64,000 nt of DNA from the NCBI GenBank assembly GCA_002077045.2, contig KZ111176.1, forward strand, positions 61,145 to 125,144. Direction: 5' to 3'. The notes under the pieces were generated by a model. That model was not told the origin of the DNA. It did not search any database and saw nothing but the letters and a program-made list of their open reading frames with translations. Both the position numbers and the translations under genes were made by a program. This DNA is from Rachicladosporium sp. CCFEE 5018 (lineage: Eukaryota; Ascomycota; Dothideomycetes; Cladosporiales; Cladosporiaceae). Shown in pieces: positions 55,266 to 64,000 of this stretch (position 1 is the first letter of the stretch; every line of letters begins with the position of its first letter).

Positions 55266-55781
55266 TCACTCCTCCTCGCCCGCCTCGTCCTTCACCTCCG
55301 CACCCTCCTCCCTGTCCTCATCCCCAGCAGCAGCCTTCCCCTTCTTGCCCTTCTTCGGCGCAGCTGCCTCCTTCTTCTTCGGCGACGGCGCCTCCTCATC
55401 GTCATCCTCATTAGTAGTGACTGCGATTCACGTTAGCCTCCCATCACCCTATTGCCAGAAATTACGGCAACGCACCCTTCCTACCCCTCTTCTTGCCCCC
55501 AATCTTGGCCTTACCCGCCTCAGCCTCCTCAGTGCCGCCACCGCTCTCGGTGACCTTCTTCAGCACCTTGCGCAGGAACCCGCCAGCGCTGCCTACATTC
55601 TCGAAACCGCCGAGCTCGGTGAACTTGTCCATGTCGACGAAAGTCTGCGAGGTGTTAGAATCAGGAGGATGGGGCAAGGGGAATTGGCCGAGGAGGTACG
55701 TACGCTCGGCTTCTCTTTGAGGCACTTGCACATCAGGAAGAGGACTTCCTTTTGGCGGGCGGTGAGATCGTTATCGGCCAT
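55266..55781 (-). CDS. Small helical/basic-tail nuclear-type protein, family member D
   Basis: Exons 55704-55781, 55476-55644 and 55266-55420; 133 aa. Domain: LTARQKEVLFLMCKCLKEKP, FVDMDKFTELGGFENVGSAG, FLRKVLKKVTESGG. Basic cluster GGKKRGRK ends exon 2. Exon 3 has SPKKKEAAAPKKGKKGK and a Glu-rich end. Closest in sequence to member C, suggesting a recent tandem duplication. Unlike A, B, C and F, its upstream region has no CACGTG (CGCGTGA instead, about 190 bp upstream). Confidence 0.8.
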
Positions 55782-56216
55782 TGTCTTAGTTGGTGGAGTG
55801 TTTGTTGGACAGCGTGTGTGTTAAGTTGTAGATCTAAGAGGTGAGGGCAGTGGTTCAATGTTTGTGAGTCGTTGTGGATGGAGTGGTGGACCGAGTGTTG
55901 ACGAGAGTAGCAGTAAAATTCTTTTTGCAGGCTGAAAGTTGTCACGACTGATCTAGCGGATCCGCGACGTCGCGTGACTTCTGCGGACGAAGAAATTGCA
56001 AGTGAAGAGAATATGGGATGTCCAAGACTTCATGAGATCCTTGCACTCACCGGCTCAGTGAGATGGACCGCGTATCGAAGTGAGCTTGTTGGTACACGCA
56101 TAATCTATGCCACAGTCAGCGCGCATATCGAGATACAGCAAGGCTTCAGGGCAACTGACACAAACCCGTACTCCGTTCAATTTCAAGACTACCCTCCACG
56201 AACCCTACAACCCACG
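55782..56216. other. Intergenic between member D and the TM protein
   Basis: About 435 bp; promoter of member D and 3' flank of the next gene. No further family remnant seen. Confidence 0.5.
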
Positions 56217-57040
56217 CTAGATCCCTCTCTCATCTCCACCAACGAACACAGTCCCCACCCAGCACAACCCCACAGCCATCACAAGCAGCAACACATACCA
56301 CGCCGCCCACGTCAGGAATATCCACTTCGTAACGTCCTGCGGATACTCGTTTCTGCTCAAGATGCCGACCACCGCCTCCTCATCCTCAGTCTCCCCAGAG
56401 CCTCTCAACATCCTCGCAGTCCGGCTCCAAAGCGTCAGGGTGCTCGCACGACGGTCAAGTGGGCTCGACGGAGCGCTGGCAGGCATGAAGACGCCGCTAT
56501 CGTACAGGGCGATGACCTGGCCTGTAGCACCGAGAATGTAGTCTGGGCTGCTTCGGCCGCTGTCGCCTGGGTCGGAAGCGCTAGGGCAGACAAAAGAGGC
56601 GCCTGGACTGCTGAAAGTGCCGTAGCTGCTAATCGGGTAGCAATTCAGCAGGGCCGTGCGTTGTGTGGAACGGCCGATGATGACCTTTCCGCGCGAGGTC
56701 TTGCTCCAGTTCTTCGCGAAGGCCTTGGCATCGCTGTGGCGCGCGGAGGTGATAATTCGGTGGCTGCCTCTCTGCCAAGATATCCGCAATCAGCAAAGCT
56801 TCAGGTTGTGCGATTACCATTGTAGAAACAAGAGGGACTCACCATGTCTCGGCTCTTGCGTTTGTTCTTGGTGAACTTCGCGTTCTTACACCTCTCTTCA
56901 GACGCTGCAGATTTTGGGGCCAGGCTGCGAGATCGCCAGGCCGAGTACGTGCTAGACGATGGGGATTGTGGCTCCGCGCACTGCGCTTCAGGAGTGCGTT
57001 GTAGGTTTCCGACACACTGCTCCTCGCGAGCATACTTCAC
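56217..57040 (-). CDS. Hypothetical protein with one C-terminal membrane helix
   Basis: Not recognised. Exons 56843-57040 and 56217-56771 join in phase 0 (GTGAGT donor, TGGCAG acceptor, 71 bp) to give 250 aa. The N-terminal 66 residues are polar and basic (KFTKNKRKSRDM). The middle has RGSHRIITSARHSDAKAF and RGKVIIGRSTQRTALLNCYP. A hydrophobic helix WIFLTWAAWYVLLLVMAVGL lies near residues 219-246, followed by a short end. Looks like a tail-anchored or single-pass protein with a cytosolic N-terminus. Confidence 0.6.
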
Positions 57041-57994
57041 ACAGCCTGCACACTGCTGTTCCTAGACTACCATGCTGCAGGACATATTCTCGGTTGGCAT
57101 CGTTAATCGGCGCTTCTTAGGGCGGATGGAACTCGACCTTCCTCTGCGAATGGGCTTGAAGTCGGTTCATGCAGTGCAGTGTTATGTACTCCTCGTTGAG
57201 AGAGCGTGGCATTCGCGATACGAGAAGGATTGGACAAGACCGCAGCAGTCTTGCGACCAGCGAGATGAAATTGAGGAAGAGGCAGAGAGTACACACGAGT
57301 GAGGTGCGCCATTCGCGCAAAGCGAATTGGATCGTGTGGGCTGGGTCAGTGGAATTGGTGGTGTTGCTATTCGCCGCGCTGTGTAGACTTTGTACTGTCC
57401 GTGGTACTGGGAGGCAACCCCACTGCGACTGCGAGCTTGTCAGCGACATCGCGATAGCATTCGTCGAGCAGGCCAAATGTCAATTCAGCTTCTGCATGGC
57501 TATGCCACGAGAAGCATTCGAGCAGAACTGAGGCGTGTAAAGGTTGATGTCATGTAGCAATAAGCTCAAATGCCAAGCTCTGTTGTCGAATTCTTCGTCT
57601 CACCAGACTACCTCCTCCATCTTACACAAAGCAGTGCCGAACCCATGCAGCGCCAAACTCCAGGCGGGAACGCTCGATCGATTATAAGCGCACCTGGGTA
57701 TCCGTCCAAAATCACTCTCGTCATTCTCTCCCTCCTGGTATGCCTCACGTGGCGCGCTTCCATACTCGCCGCGGATTCCGCAGACGGCGAGTCAAAAGCT
57801 CGATAATTCTGATCAGCGGTCGGCTCGGCACCGTTCTCCTGCGCACCGCTGCTTAAGCCTACATTAGTCGCGGTCCATGGAACATGCTCGATGCGTTCGG
57901 GGTCGCGTGTAGGGGCCGCTTGCCGCGCAATAGCCCTACCAGTCTTGCTTTGCCATCATTGAAGTACACCCTTGATGCCTGATCTGTAGCGATC
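57041..57994. other. Intergenic, no supported gene
   Basis: About 950 bp. Two overlapping frames of about 120 codons on opposite strands (57117-57531) each include a hydrophobic stretch, and a 78-codon plus frame at 57570 ends in LVILSLLVCLTW. None has family similarity or splice support, so I leave the region unannotated. Confidence 0.4.
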
Positions 57995-59316
57995 TCACTC
58001 GATCAATGGCTTCCTCGTCCCGCCCACAACCGCAATGCCAAGCGCTCGCAACCCAGCCGGATCACTGGCCTTGATAATCGTCTTTGCAGGCAACATCGGG
58101 TTGTCGGGACTTATATGTGCGGCGTCCTTGGCAGCCTGCTCGATGGCTTCCATTTCCTCCTTGCAGCCGGCGTGGTCGAAAGGACAGACGACGATCGGCT
58201 GTCGGAGGAGTATGTCGCGGGCGGAGGAAAGCTTGGCCTGTCATGGAAGGTCAGTATGAAGCTCTGTCAGAAGTAAACTGGGTCAATTGTACCTTCACGA
58301 ACAGGTAGTACTCGATCTTGTACAGCGTGCCTGTGGTTGTGAATCCCGAGACGGCGTACATGGGATACTCTCGCTTGCCGCGGGGAAGTACACCCTCATT
58401 GTCTCGCAGCTCTCGTGCAGGAAACACCAGACCCAGATTCGTGAAGTACCCAGCCTCTGGCATTCGTACACCTACTGTCTGCCGTTGCTTTGCCAACGTA
58501 TTGATCTTTCTCGTCGGCTCATCGCCTTCATGATTATATATGATCTCCTCCTCGATCCCCACGCTGATCGACGAAATCGTCACTCGCTTCGCCTTGCTCA
58601 TCCAGTCCGGATTCGGTGAGAGCTTGATGTACACCGATACCGGGTCCAGAGGTCCGTAGCTCCACCTCGGCAGACTGATCCCCAGCGTCACCAGATGATC
58701 CGTGACCCTCTCTGCGCTTTCGGGTCTGTTGTACATCCCGAACGTCGACAATGTATCATAGCGCGATATTGGCACCGGAAAGGCGTACTTCTTCTGCGGA
58801 TCCGAATGCCCATGCTGCACCGTCACAACCAGTTCATAATATGTTTCCACAGTCCTCTTATCCAGCTGCAGACTTGCTGGCGGCACCCGTCTCGCGATCT
58901 CCTCTCCTCCTCGCCCATACGGAATGAAGATCACGAACGGTAAGTCCATGAGCATTATGGCCTCGGAGTCCCGGCCTGAAGGACTGCGGTAGAGCAGCAT
59001 CTCTTTGCCGACTATGTCTGTGATTTCTTTGCGCGAGGAGGAGACGTGGGCGCGGACTAGGGAGTCGGCTGCGGGGTGGATGGATTCGCGGCGTTGGAGG
59101 CATACTGTTACGACGGAGATGTTGACGGGTTGGGTTGTGCCGGAGCCGGGGCGGATCTCGACGCGGCCTTCTATTCGGGGCTGCCATGATTGTCAGTGGG
59201 GTGTCCTGAGCATACCATGGATTCAGGACAGGGCTCACGAGTGTCGCTGATATGCCCGGGTAGCCGACGAGGAAGTTGCTGTTTGGGTTGCCCGAGACCC
59301 GTACTAATGCCGCCAT
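57995..59316 (-). CDS. Arrestin-fold (alpha-arrestin-like) protein
   Basis: Exons 59239-59316, 58293-59180 and 57995-58237 (introns 58 and 55 bp) give 402 aa. Exon 1-2 joins MAALVRVSGNPNSNFLVGYP to IEGRVEIRPGSGTTQPVNIS, the first beta strands of an arrestin N-domain. It continues with LPFVIFIPYG, PASLQLDKRTVETYYELVVT, and in the C-domain SVYIKLSPNPDW, KRVTISSISVGIEEEIIYN, YFTNLGLVFPARELRD and FTTTGTLYKIEYYLFVK. Fungal alpha-arrestins are adaptors for ubiquitin ligases acting on membrane transporters, but no PPxY motif is visible here, so a Rsp5 link is not supported. Confidence 0.82.
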
Positions 59317-59973
59317 CTAGTATGAGCGGCTCAGCCCGCATTGGGCGCAAGCAAGTGGGAGGGCGCCAGCCCGGGTAGGAGTGAATGAGCGTATATCAAT
59401 GAGAGCCCGTGGTCCAGCTTGTTGAAGCGTCTGCTATTGCGCTTGCCGTGTTGCCAGGATTGCCGTCAATGCTGTTAGTCGTGGTCCGCAGTCCGCGTCC
59501 AGCAACCGGTAAGGCTCCCGTGTGCTATGCGCTGGCTCGCAAATGTAGTGCTGTAGTAATGAGGCTTGCTGGAGCGATGGGGCGTAGATATGAGTGCGGT
59601 CAGAGTGATGATTGGTTTATGTATTGATCCTGCATTAGTATAGCGATGTTGGCGTGGGTATGTCGTACTGTCAGCCGGATCTTGGTCTGTTCTGATGTCC
59701 GCCCGGGTAGCCTGGATGTAGCTGGTTGTGCTCTCAGCTCCAGGCGCGCCATCGACTCGAATTGGGGTCGAGATCGGCAGCTGTACTCCACACGCTGTGG
59801 CTGAGAAAGTGACCGCAGTGGCTGTGCGGCAGCCGGTACCGAGAACCTTATCTTGTGGCTTTCACATGCTCCCATCTGGTAATTGCTCTTTAGGAAGACA
59901 GTCGAGGTGTATGCGCCCGAGTCGCGCTCAAGCCACTCCCTGACATGTACTCGACCAGATCATCACAACAACC
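59317..59973. other. Divergent intergenic region, arrestin-like and cyclophilin genes
   Basis: About 650 bp, presumed promoters of both genes. No gene or RNA recognised. Confidence 0.5.
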
Positions 59974-60465
59974 ATGTCCGTCACCCTGCACACCACCCAC
60001 GGCCCCCTCAAACTCGAGCTCTTCTGCACCGCCTGCCCAAAAACAACCTACAACTTCCTCGCCCTCTGCGCCTCTTCCGCCTACGACTCCTCTCCATTCC
60101 ACCGCAGCATCCCCTCCTTCATGCTGCAAGGCGGCTCGCCAGCTTCCGGCACTGTCAAAGACAACCCCTCCATCTACGGTGCGCCGTTCGAGGACGAGAT
60201 TCGCTCGGCTCTCCGACACGATAAGCGCGGCATGCTGAGTATGGCGAACAAGGGGGCAGGGACGAATGGGAGTCAGTTCTTCGTGACGTATGGCGAGGCG
60301 AGGCATTTGGATGGGAAGAATTGTGTTTTTGGACGGGTGTTGGAGGGGTGGGAGACGTTGGATGCTATTGAGGGGATTGCTGTGGATAAGAAGAACAGGC
60401 CGCTGGAGAAGGTGATGATTGAGAGGGTGGTTGTGCATGCGAATCCGTTGGCCGATGAGAGATGA
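59974..60465 (+). CDS. cyp10: Peptidyl-prolyl cis-trans isomerase, cyclophilin PPIL3 type
   Basis: 163 aa, single exon, the length of the PPIL3 group. Starts MSVTLHTTHGPLKLELFC as in that group. Active-site elements: FHRSIPSFMLQGG (the catalytic Arg is in FHR), FEDEI, GMLSMANKGAGTNGSQFFVT and HLDGKNCVFGRVLEGW. PPIL3-type cyclophilins associate with the spliceosome. A remnant of the small nuclear-type family follows 40 bp after its stop. Confidence 0.95.
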   Translation: MSVTLHTTHGPLKLELFCTACPKTTYNFLALCASSAYDSSPFHRSIPSFMLQGGSPASGTVKDNPSIYGAPFEDEIRSALRHDKRGMLSMANKGAGTNGSQFFVTYGEARHLDGKNCVFGRVLEGWETLDAIEGIAVDKKNRPLEKVMIERVVVHANPLADER

Positions 60466-60505
60466 GAGATCTGGACGGAGAGGTTTGGCAATCGTGCAAG
60501 CCTGT

Positions 60506-60820
60506 ACGGCGGTGGCGGTGCCGACGGTGATGGTGGGGAGACTGCGTCGCCGGCTAAGAAAGGGGCGGGGAAGAAGCGCAAGGGTGAGCCCCACGTTTTG
60601 GTAGTGTGAAATTGACGCGAGGTACTGACGAAATCTCTCGGGTAGTGATGATGACGGTAACGCGGAGGAGGGAGATGAAAGCGCGACGCCAGCTAAGAAG
60701 CAGAAGGCTTCCGGTGTTAAGAAGGGGAGGGGGAGGAAGGCGGTCAAGGTTGCTGATGATGGGGAGCGTGAGGGAGGCGATGGAGAGGGGACTGATCTAA
60801 AGGGAGAGAAGGACGAGTAA
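60506..60820 (+). pseudogene. C-terminal remnant of the small nuclear-type family, member E
   Basis: The first visible codons read GGGADGDGGE then TASPAKKGAGKKRK, like the end of exon 2 in the family. A 62-bp intron follows (60584-60645, GTGAGC, TACTGAC, GTAG). The next exon reads DDDGNAEEGDESATPAKKQK, VKKGRGRKAVKVADDGE and ends KGEKDE-stop. Exon 1 and the helical domain are missing, replaced by the cyclophilin gene, and the exon 2-3 phase does not fit by one base. A decayed fragment. Confidence 0.65.
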
Positions 60821-61181
60821 GACGTGAGGACGTCAGCGACGAAGTCGTGCGGTGATGGAGTAGGGTGTGAGGTTGTCAGCTATGTGCGTGGGACAGTCGA
60901 CTGAGCTCTCCATCACTGACTGGCAGTTGAGAGCCCAGAGCACTTCATCAGTTAGAGGGAGACTTGCCATTAGATAGCACGTGCACGCACAGCTCCAATC
61001 CCTCATCTGAGCTCAACTTCCTCCTACCACATCCTGCTCTTCTGCCTACTCAATACCTAGTCTAAACTCAACCTCTTCCGACCACATCATACCACTCTGC
61101 ACACACAACACCTCTTACCATCCATCATCGACTCCCTCAACACACCTACACCTTCTCCGTCCACCCCACACCACCACAACC
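60821..61181. other. Intergenic, promoter of member F
   Basis: 360 bp, C-rich before the start codon (a long run of CACCACAACC-like pyrimidine/CA sequence typical of fungal leaders). Contains the E-box listed next. Confidence 0.5.
60978..60983. promoter_or_regulatory. CACGTG E-box upstream of member F
   Basis: CACGTG 199 bp upstream of the member F start, in the context AGCACGTGCA. Confidence 0.5.
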
Positions 61182-61962
61182 ATGACAGCCACCAAGGGAC
61201 CCACCCTCACAACACGCCAGCACACCCTCCTCCCGATCATATTCAAGTGCCTCGACGGCAAGCCGAAGGTAAGCCTCGTCCCTCACTGCCACATCGCGGC
61301 CCTTTACAAATCTAATACCTGCAGATCAACATGCAGAAGTTCATGCAGCTAGGCGGCTACACCGACCCCGGTAGCGCCCAAGCCGCCTACCATAAGCTCT
61401 ATAAGGCTCTCACAGCGTCCGGTGACGATGGCAATGCCGACGACGCGATCGCGGCGCCTGTGCAGAAAGCGAAGGGGAGGAAGCGTAAGGGTGAGATACA
61501 TGACCAGCGAGATCTTGGTCGTCACTCTGATACTGACTGTTTGCGCCAGCTGCCGCCGACGGCGAAGATGATGAGGCGGCGCCGCCGAAGAAGAAGGTCA
61601 AGTCGAAGAAGAGCAAGAAGGATAGCCCGGTGCCCGAAGAAGGCGAGGCGGACGAAGAGGTGCCCGAGGAGATTGCCGGCGGTGCTGAGGAAGTTGACGG
61701 CGCGGGAGAAGTTGACGAGATTGAGGAGACTGGTGAGATTGAGGGAGCTGGCGAGGCTGGAGAGGCTAGCGAGATTGAGGAAGCTGGCGGAGCTGAAGAA
61801 TCTGGCGAGATCGAGGGACTCGGCGAGGCTGATGGAGCTGGCGAGGTTGGTACGGCTGACGGAGCCGAGGAGACTGGCGAAGTTGAGGAAGCCGGCGAGG
61901 TCGCTGGAGATGATGAAGCCGAGGAGACTGGCGGGGTTGAGGCAGCCAGCGACGATGCTTGA
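61182..61962 (+). CDS. Small helical/basic-tail nuclear-type protein, family member F, with long acidic repeat tail
   Basis: Exons 61182-61268, 61325-61490 and 61550-61962; 221 aa. Domain: LTTRQHTLLPIIFKCLDGKP, INMQKFMQLGGYTDPGSAQ, AAYHKLYKALTASGD. Basic cluster AKGRKRKG at the exon 2/3 junction and PPKKKVKSKKSKKD just after. The remaining about 110 residues are a degenerate repeat of GE[IV]EEAGE-like units made almost only of Gly, Glu, Ala, Val and Ile. Same intron phases as the other members but on the opposite strand, 5.4 kb away. Intron 2 has TACTGAC and GCCAG. Confidence 0.82.
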
Positions 61963-62101
61963 ATGTTGTGCTCCTGTGGCGGAAAGATGGCTATGCTGTC
62001 GCGGCCTGAGTTACAATCTTCAGGACTGCGTGAGAGCTGACTCGTGGACCCTGATGGTCAGGTCGACTACGGTACCAGTTGCGGGTGGGCGGTGACGGTT
62101 T

Positions 62102-62680
62102 TCAGGTTTTCATGAAGTCCATGAGATCCAGCCCAAACCCTGCTGGCTTCGCGGACTCTGTCCTAGACTTGTCAAGTAGTGCTTGTAAGCCGACATTCTT
62201 AGCCCGAGACTTCTTGCGAGCCACCGGTGCCGCTGATGTACTCTTGAGAGGTAGCGCTGTGGACTGTAGAGGCTTCTCTTCCACCTCAATCGGCTTGCCT
62301 GCGGGCACTGCCAACATTGTGGCGGGTGGCTCCATGGTATCTGATTTCTCAGGAGGTAAGGATCGCTTACGCAGGTTGCAACGCATTAATTGCTTAGTGC
62401 CGCAAGTCGTACATTGAACGCGCCTCGTCTCGACCGTTGAACGTCTTGAGCGATCTGCCCTCGTGCGCTTTGAGGGCCCTTTGACCTGATCACAAGACAG
62501 GCCAGGCACGAGCACACGCCCACATGCCGCGCAAAGACTTCCCCGGACGGGCTTCAGACTGCTGTCGAGGCCTTCCCTTACCATGTGCATGTGCGCAGAT
62601 ACCACGGGACTATCAATTGAGAGTGCATCGGAAGCGCCGGCTAGATAGGCTGCGCGAGCGTTCAACTGCCTGGTCGCCAT
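62102..62680 (-). CDS. RNase P/MRP subunit, Rpr2/Rpp21/Snm1 type
   Basis: Predicted protein subunit of the tRNA-processing RNase P or rRNA-processing RNase MRP ribonucleoprotein. Single exon, 192 aa. An N-terminal helix (QLNARAAYLAGAS) precedes HMHMVREGLDSSLKPVRGSL. The four zinc ligands are in LCAACGRVLVPGLSC and VQCTTCGTKQLMRC, the spacing of the Rpr2/Rpp21/Snm1 ribbon. The C-terminal extension is Lys/Ser/Pro-rich (ARKKSRAKNVGLQALLDKS), as in Snm1. Whether it is the RNase P or MRP member cannot be decided here. Confidence 0.8.
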   Translation of the reverse strand: MATRQLNARAAYLAGASDALSIDSPVVSAHMHMVREGLDSSLKPVRGSLCAACGRVLVPGLSCDQVKGPSKRTRADRSRRSTVETRRVQCTTCGTKQLMRCNLRKRSLPPEKSDTMEPPATMLAVPAGKPIEVEEKPLQSTALPLKSTSAAPVARKKSRAKNVGLQALLDKSRTESAKPAGFGLDLMDFMKT

Positions 62681-63180
62681 CGCACTGGCGTAGCGCCGAC
62701 AGTGGAACGCGTAGATCGAAGTCGAATCGTCTAATCACTCATGGTGTAGGAGTAGAAGTACGATTGCTAAAGTCGAGATGAAGTCACCTTTATGATCTTG
62801 GCGGTCTGATCTTGGGCGGTAATCACGATGCGCCGCTCCTTCCCGACACCATGTCGCCCCAAACAATGTGCTTGACCGAAGCCTGCTTGTGGTCACAGGA
62901 CCTCTAGAGCAGTCCGCTCATTGGTTTAGCAGATCCACAATGTATAGCTGAAGCAATGCAATAGACGCAGAGTACACGTCGAAGATGCCGTGCCGCGCCG
63001 TTGCTAGTAGCAACCAAACTGTTTGGCCGAAGATCGCGCTTCCTACCCAAGACTCGCATACCACCACTCGACACCACCCACACTCGCTACTCACAATCCC
63101 AAGCATTCCTCATTACCTCCCCAACAACCACGCATCCATACAGCCCCACCTCATTGATACTCATTGGCGACAGCGCCACG
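62681..63180. other. Divergent intergenic region, RNase P/MRP subunit and rho4
   Basis: 500 bp. The last 120 bp before rho4 are C/A-rich leader sequence. I looked for a tRNA or snRNA and saw none. Confidence 0.5.
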
Positions 63181-64000
63181 ATGTCCGTCCAAGCAGTGCA
63201 AAACTACGACAATCTCAATCGCAAGACGTCTGGCCGATCACTTACATCCCGTCGCGCGGACAGCTACAACAGACGCAGTACACGAGGATCGGACGGCAGT
63301 AGTGCAGCCGGCAGCGCGGGAACGAACATCACGGCGCCGCCAGAGTACAGCAAGAAGTTCGTTGTGGTGGGCGATGGAGGATGCGGCAAGACATGTCTCT
63401 TGATCAGCTATAGCCAGGGAGTGTTCCCGGAGGTGAGTACAGTAGCTTCAGAAGGGGGATGTAGGAACGGAGAGGCTGATTAGCTGCGCAGAAATATGTT
63501 CCCACAGTCTTCGAGAACTACATCACACATGTCGAGCACAAGCCAAGCGGGAAGGGCGTGGAGTTGGCGCTTTGGGATACAGCTGGACAGGAGGAGTATG
63601 ATCGATTGAGGCCGCTGTCGTACCCGGAGACAGATCTGCTGTTCGTGTGCTTTGCGATTGACTGCCCGAACTCGCTGGAAAATGTGCTGGACAAGGTACG
63701 TTGCGCAAAGCGAATCTCCATCGACGCTGTACTGACAATCCGCAGTGGTACCCCGAAGTCCTCCACTTCTGCCCAACAACGCCCATAATCCTCTGCGGCC
63801 TCAAGTCAGATCTCCGGAATAAGCGAACTTGCATCGAGCTTCTCAAGACCCAAGGTCTCACGCCCGTGACGCAACAACAAGGCAAAGCCGTGGCGACAAA
63901 GATGGGCGCATTGTACATGGAGTGCTCGTCGAAGGAGATGACCGGTGTCCACGAGATCTTCGACACAGCCATCGACATCGCAGTGCGAGGCCAGGACGAC
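63181..64000 (+). CDS. rho4: Rho4-type GTPase, 3' end beyond window
   Basis: Small GTPase of the Rho family acting in septation and cell-wall growth. Exons 63181-63432, 63492-63695 and 63746-64000 (continues). A 55-residue Ser/Arg-rich N-terminal extension (TSGRSLTSRRADSYNRRS) precedes KKFVVVGDGGCGKTCLLISY, typical of Rho4. Then KYVPTVFENYITHVE (effector loop), LWDTAGQEEYDRLRPLSYPE, WYPEVLHFCPTTPIILCG and KSDLR where most Rho proteins have a TKxD-type motif. MECSSKEMTGV matches the G5 loop. The CaaX end is outside the window. Confidence 0.93.

Noticed and set aside
57117..57531. Two opposing 120-codon frames with hydrophobic stretches
   Set aside because: They overlap antisense, have no family similarity and no splice context; I could not choose either.
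1..64000. CRISPR arrays, bacterial operons, phage or prokaryotic elements
   Set aside because: Spliceosomal introns and fungal genes throughout; no direct-repeat/spacer pattern seen.

Overview
This window is nuclear DNA of a filamentous ascomycete, most likely a dothideomycete. Genes are dense and on both strands. Almost every gene has 50-80 bp GT-AG introns with CTGAC/CTGAT-like branch points. Marker genes typical of Pezizomycotina are present: a two-finger GATA siderophore repressor, Clr2, TVP15, a Rho4-type GTPase and a fungal rhodopsin-domain protein. I give exon coordinates wherever I could splice the gene by hand.

The window is three contigs joined by two 100-N gaps (5705-5804 and 36903-37002). 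The last 12.9 kb of contig 2 (23980-36902) is the same locus, end to end, as the first 12.9 kb of contig 3 (37003-49922). The two versions differ by about 2-3% in the part I counted. The overlap runs exactly from the first base of contig 3 to the last base of contig 2. I therefore read it as two unmerged haplotypes (or hybrid homeologs), not as a tandem duplication. Contig 1 (1-5704) appears identical to 44219-49922 and stops at the same base as contig 2. So the APC transporter and the SNF2 ATPase appear three times, and ras1, GMF, the MoCF-domain protein, the rhodopsin-domain gene and the ankyrin gene appear twice. The contig 2 haplotype has nonsense codons in the rhodopsin and ankyrin genes.

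The inferred gene order after merging is as follows. First comes sreA (iron/siderophore repressor), TVP15 (Golgi), a TRFH+telobox Tbf1-like protein, TMA46, and an 80-aa protein matching only the C-terminal OB domain of eIF5A with a TA-flanked MITE just upstream. Next are two decayed F-box-like genes flanking a small membrane-protein gene, then GCN3 (eIF2B alpha) and an SDR lacking the catalytic Tyr. The haplotype block follows: ras1, GMF, MoCF, rhodopsin, ankyrin, APC permease, SNF2-PHD ATPase. Beyond it lie clr2 (head-to-head with SNF2), a family of small acidic/basic nuclear-type proteins (A-D), a TM protein, an arrestin-fold protein, a PPIL3-type cyclophilin with a family remnant (E) behind it, family member F, an RNase P/MRP Rpr2/Snm1-type subunit, and rho4 (cut by the window end).

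The most novel items are the six-member small-gene family at 52.9-62.0 kb, with conserved intron positions and a shared CACGTG upstream of four members, and the stand-alone eIF5A C-terminal-domain gene.
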